Assembly (NCBI GenBank): GCA_015499995.1
Contig: JADNRV010000739.1
Span: 1 to 14,951 of the forward strand
From: Flammula alnicola
Lineage: Eukaryota > Basidiomycota > Agaricomycetes > Agaricales > Strophariaceae
DNA: 14,951 nt
Direction of reading: 5' to 3'
How positions within the stretch are numbered: position 1 is the stretch's first letter; every line of letters starts with the position of its first letter. Under the pieces are notes generated by a model. The model was not told the origin of the DNA, did no database searches, and saw only the letters and a list, made by a program, of their open reading frames with translations. Both the position numbers and the translations under genes were made by a program. Shown here one piece after another: positions 8,801 through 14,951 of the stretch.

Positions 8801-9327
8801 CAATACAGCTGAATTGGCTTTGCAATTCTACTGGTAAGATTGATGGGTTCTGGGCCATAGACTGGCTGGTCAAACTGATGAACCTTTATACAAAGGTAAG
8901 CACTCAATTTTTATTCCTAGATACATTCATTTATTATTTGCAAATGACTTTAGATCATCTATGGAAGCTCAGGATCAGCGCAGACATATGAATTAATTTT
9001 GAAGCAATCACCTTTGATCGAAGTCTTTCAACATGTGCATACTCTAATACAAAACAATTTCCATCTGCTCTATAGGTCGACACGTCATGCTGGTTGACAC
9101 ATCATGCTCCTCCAAATTTGGAGGCAACAATTAAAATCTTCTGTGAAAACCTTGAGAAGAACCAAGCACACATTACCCTTGCTCATTGTTTAGCCTCACA
9201 CATGACCGACTATTTCTGAAATGAGATGGTTGTATTACAGACAGAGAAAGTTTCTAAGGTACATGATGAGGAGCTGGGGGAATTGGCCAAGGTCAAGGTC
9301 GAGGTCGAGGATCTGGATGTGTTCTGA
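8801..9327 (+). pseudogene. DUF6589-like gene, 3' part, cut by the LTR element
   Basis: Coding sequence starts at once after the LTR in an open frame (IQLNWLCNSTGKIDGFWAID...). It runs to codon AAG at 8893-8895, then a 58 bp intron (8896-8953, GTAAGC...TTTAG, phase 0). Exon 2 reads IIYGSSGSAQTYELILKQSP and on to FHLLYRSTRHA. The pattern (NPTG-like start, SPLIEVF, NFHLLYRxTRHA, PPNLEATIK) resembles DUF6589 proteins of basidiomycetes; I am moderately sure and cannot search. A 17 bp tandem duplication at 9080-9108 shifts the frame, then a TGA at 9217-9219 interrupts it. The end is TGA at 9325-9327 after an acidic tail (VEVEDLDVF). The N-terminal part would be left of the retroelement. Confidence 0.5.
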
Positions 9328-9458
9328 AAATAATGATTGAATAAGTTGATGAAATGGCGATCAATTCACTTACAATGTTGTAGAATTCTCATTCTCATTA
9401 CTTGAAACATGCCGAGGATGTTGCAGACAACATGGGCTGTTAGCTTTACCAACACTAG
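9328..9458. other. Spacer between converging genes
   Basis: These 131 bp separate the end of the DUF6589-like gene from the end of the - strand helicase. They are AT-rich with no recognised motif and presumably hold both 3' untranslated ends. Confidence 0.4.
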
Positions 9459-9565
9459 TCAGAATGACAAAGAATGTATGAAGTCAATATACAATGTATC
9501 CTTGTGCCCCAGTGTACCGCACTTTCCACACATTGGCTGTGCTCGTGTTTTGGGCAATGGAACTG

Positions 9566-9580
9566 CTCCTGCTGGATCTG
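9566..9580 (+). repeat. Left target-site duplication of the SINE
   Basis: CTCCTGCTGGATCTG is identical to 10591-10605. The two copies flank the tRNA-like head and the poly-A tail, as expected for LINE-driven insertion. Confidence 0.93.
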
Positions 9581-10590
9581 GGCATGGTGGCTTAGCAGTT
9601 ACTGTGTTGCCTTTAAGGGTGGCTGTGCACCATCTGAGAGGTTGTGGGTTCAATTCCTGCACATAGCAAGTACCATAAGCTTGTGACCATGAGAGGCTGC
9701 CTTTGGGTGGCTGACATAAGTCAACCCTGGTCTATGCACAAAGCTGTTGTGGTGACATAAGCTTACCCTGACCTTCGGGTAAAGCCGCTGCAGTTACTTA
9801 ATTCAACCCTGGCTATCAGGCAAAGCTGTTGTCGGTCATCTCAGGGATCTCGGTTTTCTTGGCGAACCACTGCAGTTCTAGGCTTGCCTGGACTTGCAGG
9901 CCTTCAGGCCACTGCAGGGGTAGGTCTCGGTGATCAGTCTAAAGTTGTGACATGTGAGAAATCTAAAGCCCAAGTGATTCCTGGGTCAGGTGCCGGGGCG
10001 CCTGACACAGCCTGGGATAGCAACCTGGAAGGGTCCAAAAAACTGGGAGATACAGTCCAGAAAACAATCTGACCCGATAGAGCTGAAAGGCTGCCCTGCT
10101 TTGTGGGAACTGGGACAGGACACCCGGCTGGAGTAATGACCCAGCATTAGTCATGAGAATGCACTCCTGGCCGCGTGGCTGGGTAGAGTTACACAGCGAG
10201 ACAGTGACTCCGGACAGGATTGGGGATCCGCACTATTTTGGCATATGTGAACCACCTGCCGGGGGATGGGAAAGCATGAGAGGGGTATTAATCCCTGTTA
10301 ACAGCCAGACTGTAGCAGTGCAGGGGCAGTCCCCTTGTACTGTCTCAACAGATCTATATCCACTGTCAGTCCACTCGAGTATAATAGACTCAGCTCGGGC
10401 TTAAGTTGAAGCGGCAATGTTGGGGAGTACACATCACAAGGTGCTCCAATTGGTCTCCCCACAAGGAGGGGCCTAAATTGCACACTTAGTATACAGGCTG
10501 GGTTGTTTGTATTATGTAGAGACTGAACTGTTTTCATACATCGGTATAAAATTGTTGATTAAAAAAAAAAGAAGGGAAAAAAAAAAAAAA
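9581..10590 (+). mobile_element. SINE-like retroposon with tRNA-related head
   Basis: The 1010 bp element lies between perfect 15 bp direct repeats and ends in an A-rich tail (A10, GAAGGG, A14). At its 5' end is a pol III-type promoter: an A-box-like TGGCTTAGCAGT at 9588-9599 and a B-box GGTTCAATTCC at 9647-9657 that matches GGTTCRANNCC. Together these are the marks of a tRNA-derived SINE moved by a LINE reverse transcriptase. The A-to-B distance of 59 bp is long and suggests a tRNA with a large variable arm, or drift. The body has no convincing ORF; three diverged 41 bp repeats sit at 9721-9840. About 1 kb is long for a SINE. An alternative is a processed non-coding RNA copy or a non-autonomous LINE derivative. 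Confidence 0.82.
9721..9840 (+). repeat. Diverged ~41 bp tandem repeats in the SINE body
   Basis: Copies start at 9721, about 9763 and 9803. Each has an ACCCTG block, then CAAAGC or TAAAGC, then a GCTGTTGT or GCTGCAGT block. The middle copy contains the short inverted pair ACCC...GGGT. The head-side sequence GACATAAG also recurs (9713 and 9754). Confidence 0.6.
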
Positions 10591-10605
10591 CTCCTGCTGG
10601 ATCTG
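10591..10605 (+). repeat. Right target-site duplication of the SINE
   Basis: The sequence is identical over 15 bp to 9566-9580 and directly follows the A tail. In the - strand helicase frame it encodes DPAG, and the frame continues on the far side of the element from the other copy. Confidence 0.93.
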
Positions 10606-11699
10606 ATGGCTGTCTGACTGGCGCAGCTCCATTCAAATTAACTGTAGGCTGCAGCGGTAGCCGTGGTGGAAGTGGTGCTGTTGTAAACAGAGAAGGAAGT
10701 ATTATAGCAGGAGGTGGTTGGAAAGGTTTGATGAGCTCGAGGATTTCTTCTCCATACTGGTCAGCGAAACACCATTGTGTCTGATTTTGAAGATTGGCGA
10801 GTATGGACAAGTTGTTCATGTGCACCAGTGATACAATGTGATCGATAAGAGAAAAATGAAGGAGCATGTTGGATGGGTAAAACAATGTACTTCCCCACAA
10901 ATCCTTTGCTTTTTCATCTCGCCATTTGTACAATGCTTTTGTGAGTTCACTTCCATCTTGAGAGAGCGTGACTTCTGGAAGTTTTATCTTTGAAACTTGA
11001 TGAGGAGCAGGTGGCAGTATGTCAGTGGCATCAGTTGTCATTTTGTTGAGTTCTTCTGGATTACACAGATCACAACAGAGTCTCAGTACTCTGGGAGAAC
11101 AACAGACACAGCAAAAGAAGAAAGAGGCTATCACAACATGTTAACCCATGAATTTGGAGATGGAAATGCGAATTTACTGATGTTACAATTGTCATAGTAG
11201 TTGTTGGAATGATATCTCTGACATCATTTGGGTCCTCGAAGTTTGTTGGCATTGATGAACATGAGGTCGTGATATGAGTTTTGTGGGTGTTGCATGCATT
11301 GGATGGAGAAGTGGATGTTTGGGTGGTCATTAGAGTGTTGTAAGATGAGACAATCTTTTGAAAGGTGTAGTTTCTCCTTCACATCAGTGAGTATGCATTC
11401 AGGAAGGGTAGCAGATGTAACATAGGTTGGGATTTCTGGGAGAAGCAGTTGAACAATTCCCACTTCAGCGTAATTTGGTCTGAAGGTCACCCCCCACGGT
11501 GAAATGCAATGCCCTTCATCGAAGATAAAGTTGAATATTTTTGGAGTAAATGCTTTGTTGGTCCATAGCATTTTCTTGCAATGTCCGCCTCGTTGCTTGA
11601 AGATCTTGGGGTTGAAAACAAGGACATGGTATTTATGTAACTGAATATCCTGTTACAAAATTTAATAGAAAAGATAATAGGAAACTGACAAAGACATAC

Positions 11700-12044
11700 T
11701 TAAGGTCATAAGCTTGTATGACCTTGTCTCTATCTTGGTTGACATCATGGTTAGTGCAGAACAACTTGTGAATTGGCCAATCAATAGCTTGGCAAGCTCG
11801 GTCCTGTAATGATAGATGTTAGAAAATAATTTAAGCATATCAGGGAAAGTAAATGCACACAATAGGATTTCATTCCACAGTTCCTGCAACACTTGATAGC
11901 ATGCACCAGGATGACAATGCCACACACTCCACAGAGTGGGGTGTTCTCCACAAATGTATCTGGCCTGCTGCAGTGCCTGGGAGACATCATGTGACTGGGG
12001 CACCTGCTGCTTTTGGCAGGTGGGATACCTGTGCTGTGATGCAC
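11700..12044 (-). pseudogene. MYND zinc-finger coding sequence (two exons)
   Basis: MYND fingers bind two zinc ions and mediate protein contacts. Exon 1, ending at 11859, encodes TPLCGVCG, IKCCRNCG and KSYC. A 55 bp intron (11858-11804, GTGCAT...TTACAG, phase 0) follows. Exon 2 (11803-11700) encodes DRACQAIDWPIHKLFC. Joined, the cysteines and histidine match the MYND spacing (C-x2-C, C-x2-C-x5-C-x3-C-x7-H-x3-C), which confirms the splice. Exon 2 ends at a GTATGT donor, and a CAG acceptor lies 50 bp on at 11650, exactly where the helicase exon starts. The join would be out of the helicase frame. The upstream start is unclear: the frame is open to 12044, and a possible acceptor CACTGCAG lies near 11960. 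Confidence 0.68.
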
Positions 12045-12376
12045 ATGTCACATCACATCACACTGGGTTACCTCACCCTGGCTGGGCACTTAAGTGTCAC
12101 AGAGGCCGCAATAGCTGGCTGTAACACTCTGAAAACTACAATATAGCATATTTAATTTGATTGCTGTCCCAAATTGAGTGTTGTGTGTGAATGGATGGAT
12201 GGATGGATTGGGTAGGTGGCTGCAGCTTGGCGCAGCTAACAAATTGCATTGCTAGACACCCTGCTACTTGTTCTGTGCCATCATGTCTCTGGGATATAGC
12301 AAAAGTGATTTAGCGCAAGTGGTCTTATTGATTTCTTTATTCCTGGATCTCACATGCAGAATCAAACAGCACCCTT
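12045..12376. other. Spacer between diverging genes, with simple repeats
   Basis: No gene is seen. The stretch lies between the MYND gene (-) and the next + strand gene, so it may hold promoters for both. It contains TCACA repeats near 12048-12063, AT-rich blocks near 12140-12155 and the ATGG microsatellite at 12191-12206. Confidence 0.4.
12191..12206 (+). repeat. (ATGG)4 microsatellite
   Basis: Four exact ATGG units, followed by ATT. A short simple repeat with no other implication. Confidence 0.85.
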
Positions 12377-12589
12377 ATGAAGAAAGAGCTCGCACATCTA
12401 ATTAATCAACAGCATCAGTGTTGGCCTAATCAGGCTTTTACCGCATCCAAGACACGACACAGCGAAATGGAGGAAGCTTTGCTCGATCCATCCAATGGAT
12501 TCATTTGCATACTACCAGCTGGAGACAGCGAGCCTTTAGTACCCAGAGCCCCTGGAGTACCAGCCCCTGGAACACCAACACAGCTCTGA
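12377..12589 (+). pseudogene. Coding-like tract, possible decayed helicase motif I
   Basis: The frame from ATG 12377 is open for 70 codons to TGA. Its middle reads FTASKTRHSEMEEALLDPSN then FICILPAGDSEPLV. The last block resembles the Walker A loop of RecQ-like helicases (LPTGxGKSLV) with the Gly, Lys and Ser of the loop changed to Ser, Glu and Pro. Each of those three changes could be one transition. The end of the tract is Pro-rich. It could be an exon of the gene that follows or a relic of a helicase on the + strand. The assignment is weak. Confidence 0.28.
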
Positions 12590-12655
12590 GACTCGAGCCC
12601 ACTGGAGAGCTTGATCCCTGGCCAGGCGAACACCCTAATTCATTTATTCTTGCAG

Positions 12656-13640
12656 GATCGCCGGTTTGCACCACCTCAAAAATGCGCCATTGATTTAGAA
12701 ATACCTATCACAGCGGGCATGGGTCCTCATAGCAGCCGCCATTCTGTATCTGCATCTGAGGTACTGTCGAGGCTTCAGAACCCTATTTCAGCAATTCGAG
12801 GTGTATCTCAATTGCCTCGACAGATGCTTTATTTCTAAATATCTGCCATGCTTTCTTGTCCACACTATATGGACATGAGCTATTTGCAATACTTTGCCCT
12901 GTGGGCTGACAGTCAGCTTGAAGAATGCGCTTTCGAACCCAGTGTGTTATATCTGTCAGGAGAGAATAAATTGATCATGTATGTGGATAAGGTATGTCAT
13001 TAAGCTTTGAGCTATGGCGATTTGAAGCTATCCAGTTCTGATCACTCCAAATTTCAGATTCCAGCCAATCACCAAACCTGTGTGTGGTATAGCCTTTGAT
13101 TTGTTTCCTTGTACTGATGAATTGACTAGCATCTAGAACCGATGAGGCCCTGCCTAATATTAATATTCCTCGCACGGATCGCAGTACAGACCCTACAACC
13201 GAATGGTTACAGGAACAGCTAGGTGCTTTACCAACATATGCACAGTTTCAAGAATACCAATGCTGCCGCGGTCTACAAAACTCTGATATCCTTGAGGACT
13301 GGAAGTTCACATCTAGTTTCTATAATAGATATTACAAGAGTGTATGCAACATTACAGTAAGCTTTTCAAGATATGTACACGAGTATTTTTGGTCTGATTT
13401 AATGTGTATTAGCAAAAGTCTATTACTAGGCTTGCAGTCCAAGTCGTGCTTGGGATTGGCAAGACATCCATGTCTGATGCACTTGTTGCTGGTCGGTTAG
13501 CAGTATTATACAGCTCTGGTGGCCCCCACGAGTCTGCCAATGTTGTACAGGAGCTACAGACAGTTCGTGATCCTCCTTTGGGAAAGAGTGCACTGCTGAA
13601 TTTTCTCGAGAGCTGGGAAGTGGCCCATCCAATCATCTGA
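12656..13640 (+). CDS. Multi-exon gene of unknown function
   Basis: The 3' part is well supported. Exon 13130-13356 (PTTEWLQEQLGALPTYAQFQ and on to RYYKSVCNIT) joins through a 56 bp intron (13357-13412, GTAAGC...ATTAG, phase 0) to exon 13413-13640. The latter encodes QKSITRLAVQVVLGIGKTSM and on to ALLNFLESWEVAHPII, with stop TGA. Upstream are likely exons at 12839-12991 (MDMSYLQYFALWADSQLEEC and on to LIMYVDK, then a GTATGT donor) and from 12656 (after a TTCTTGCAG acceptor, DRRFAPPQKCAIDLEIPIT). The link between 12991 and 13130 may be one 138 bp intron or two. I do not recognise the family. GIGKTS resembles part of a P-loop, but the usual spacing and context are not met. The start of the gene is not fixed. 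Confidence 0.5.
12764..12823 (+). repeat. Inverted repeat with nested arms
   Basis: CTGTCGAGGC at 12764-12773 is the exact reverse complement of GCCTCGACAG at 12814-12823. Inside, GCAATTCGAG (12791-12800) pairs with CTCAATTGC (12807-12815) with one bulge. The inner and outer arms share two bases, so both cannot form fully at once. Confidence 0.65.
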
Positions 13641-13710
13641 TATGATATTAGAGGCAGTAATACAAGTTACAATTACCAGCATTTGTTATAAATGAACATA
13701 AACTACAATA

Positions 13711-14951
13711 TCAATCACTAATTACAATAACCTCCAGTAAGGAGGATTCCAGATGCTCGCAGTTCTTTAGCACCAAAGAACTTGCTGTTGGCAAAACCAC
13801 CGTGTGGTGTTTATGTTTTTGTGGTGCTGACTTGGAGGAGCTGGCCACCGGTTTATGTTTATGTTTTTGTGGTGCCAACTTGGAAGAGCTGGCCACCAGT
13901 TCTGAGTCTGAAAGGTCAATGACCAGTCCAGGATATGGGCCAGGAACAGGTGTTCGATGTGAAGGCAATAATGAGGAACTGGCCACTGAATCTGAAAGAT
14001 CAATAATTAGTCCAGGATATGGACGAGGAGCATGCGCCCGATCTGGGCGATGCCGCTTCTGAATGTTCACGTCTTTGAGGTGCCGAAGAGCTTGTCAATG
14101 GTTGGAGTGAATCCAGATAGCCGATGATTGATCCTGGATATGGGTGAGGAGCATTGGTGTCATGTAAAGACAGTGACAAAATCACATTGGGAATGTACTC
14201 CACCCAAATCCAGATTTTTATCGAAGTATCACCAGACGTGGTTTGTATGCCTAGTCTGAGTAGTTTAATGAAATTCTCAGCTGAGTACTTGATGCGAGCC
14301 CAATTCCCTGGTTTTGACTTCCTGGGCCATGTAGTAATGCTGAGAATCTTCGATTGATTTGTTGGGGTAAGGCACATCTTTTGTGGACTGCTATACGTCA
14401 AGAGAGGCTGAAGTCAAATTATTTCAGTTAGAATGACATGTGCAGAATTTATTGGTGTGCTTACTGAGGTGATTATTCAAAGGAAAACACTGGGCCAAAA
14501 AATGTTCTGAATGTTCTTCTCGAGGACATTAGGTGCCCAGTTCAATGTTTGTGCACAGAATTTTGATATTTGTGGGATGTTGGGCTGCCGTGCTATCCAG
14601 TTTGGAAGGTTGGATGCTGATGAGGCTGAGACGACTGGATAAAGATAGGCGGAAACTTTATTAGGAGAAATGTGCTCAACTGAGAACTTGGATGCCAGCT
14701 TGGGATTGCACGCAGTGAGATAGCCAGATGAATTGTATCACAACTCATCTTCAATGCCACATGCTATTACCTCAAGTTCCCTGTTAAGCTTAATACTTTC
14801 CCAAATTCACAGTGTGTGAGCGCAGCCGACATCATGGAACCGCATCCATCAAGCCCATCTGAGTAGTCGCCACCAGAGAATGGCTATCAGAAGTAATCCT
14901 CCTTGGAAAGGCCAACACTAGGTTGTCCTTGATTGCATCCATATTATAGAC
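13711..14951 (-). CDS. Gene with repeated SIM-like motifs (partial, possibly decayed)
   Basis: The gene enters from the right edge. A coding block 14698-14465 reads ASKFSVEHISPNK, SAYLYPVVSASSASNLPNWI and NWAPNVLEKNIQNIFW, with an in-frame TGA at 14479-14477. A 57 bp intron (14464-14408, GTAAGC...TTCAG, phase 0) leads to PLLTYSSPQKM, a middle block (ENFIKLLRLGIQTTSGDTSI) and a low-complexity C-terminus. A frame change near 14065 precedes the part ending at TGA 13713-13711. That end has repeated PYPGLIIDLSDS-type motifs and a duplicated 16-residue unit rich in Lys/His. I do not recognise the fold. An exon farther up (14883-14771: DYSDGLDGCGSMMSAALTHC) is likely, but its splice to the next is not resolved. 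It converges on the + gene with 70 bp between stops. Confidence 0.5.
13801..13896 (-). repeat. 48 bp tandem duplication in coding sequence
   Basis: Two in-frame units, 13896-13849 and 13848-13801, encode VASSSKLAPQKHKHKP and VASSSKSAPQKHKHHT. The unit length is a multiple of three, so the reading frame is kept. Confidence 0.88.
13900..14150 (-). repeat. Three copies of a PYPG-IIDLSDS repeat
   Basis: Related blocks lie at about 14150-14109 (PHPYPGSIIGYLDS), 14024-13985 (PRPYPGLIIDLSDS) and 13940-13900 (PGPYPGLVIDLSDS), each followed by a serine-rich stretch. The first copy is the most diverged and is in another frame from the other two. Confidence 0.75.

Larger units (their letters stand above)
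9459..11649 (-). pseudogene. RecQ-like DNA helicase remnant, split by a SINE
   Basis: RecQ-like helicases unwind DNA with ATP; this branch is expanded in mushroom genomes. The exon 11649-11146 carries HKYHVLVFNPKI, a DEAH-type box written D-E-G-H (codons 11520-11509), ISPWGVTFRPNYAEVG and YVTSATLP (motif III). A one-base frame change near 11250 precedes NFEDPNDV. A 55 bp intron (11145-11091) leads to the last exon, with a CCDLCNP zinc motif, a WRDEKAKDLWG block and FADQYGEEILELIKPFQPPP. Most of helicase domain 2 is missing between them. The Walker A region is also absent on this strand. The last exon is interrupted at 10605 by the SINE and resumes at 9580, ending in a zinc knuckle-like CGKCGTLGHKDTLY whose last Cys is Tyr; stop at 9461-9459. 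Confidence 0.72.

Noticed and set aside
9588..9660. Functional tRNA gene
   Set aside because: A and B boxes are present, but the acceptor strands do not pair well, and the sequence is the head of a longer element with an A tail and target duplication.
10153..10404. + strand ORF of 83 codons inside the SINE
   Set aside because: No domain, and the element is best explained as non-coding; the frame is of a length expected by chance.
12430..12633. Possible B-box (GGCTCGAGTCT) on the - strand near 12595
   Set aside because: It deviates from consensus and no A-box lies at a workable distance.
13444..13470. GIGKTS as a Walker A ATP-binding loop
   Set aside because: The usual GxxxxGK[ST] pattern is not met (no Gly five residues before the GK), and no Walker B follows before the stop.

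Overview
The window reads as repeat-rich sequence from a filamentous basidiomycete, most likely an agaricomycete. Three things point there: canonical GT-AG introns of about 50-58 bp, a chromodomain Ty3/gypsy element (chromovirus) whose polymerase resembles those common in mushroom genomes, and fragments that look like basidiomycete-expanded families (a RecQ-like helicase, a DUF6589-like protein, a MYND finger). No bacterial genes, rRNA genes or CRISPR arrays are visible. Family names come from recognising motifs by eye, not from a database search.

Positions 1-8800 are one nearly complete but dead LTR retrotransposon on the + strand. Only the last 56 bp of the 5' LTR are inside the window. The 505 bp 3' LTR (8296-8800) is complete and begins and ends with a perfect 9 bp inverted repeat. 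In order follow a self-priming type primer site, a proline-rich leader, gag with a broken zinc knuckle, protease, reverse transcriptase, RNase H, integrase, a chromodomain and a coiled-coil tail. After pol lies a second ORF region (5827-6542) with its own TATA box, then about 1.4 kb without recognisable coding, then a short intact frame with two zinc knuckles (7992-8261), then the polypurine tract. Frameshifts break every long gene, and the RT active site is lost.

The 3' LTR abuts coding sequence of a DUF6589-like gene (8801-9327, +), so the element probably landed inside that gene. Facing it is a RecQ-like helicase remnant on the - strand (11649 down to 9459). Its last coding part is split by a roughly 1 kb SINE-like retroposon (9581-10590) with a tRNA-like head, a poly-A tail and a perfect 15 bp target-site duplication. 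Upstream of the helicase is a MYND zinc finger coded across a 55 bp intron.

From about 12377 to 13640 a multi-exon + strand gene of unknown function ends in a well supported two-exon C-terminus. It converges on a - strand gene (14951 to 13711) that runs off the window. The C-terminal part of that gene carries repeated motifs resembling SUMO-interacting motifs. The right half is therefore a set of decayed or partial host or element genes hit by at least two retroelement insertions.
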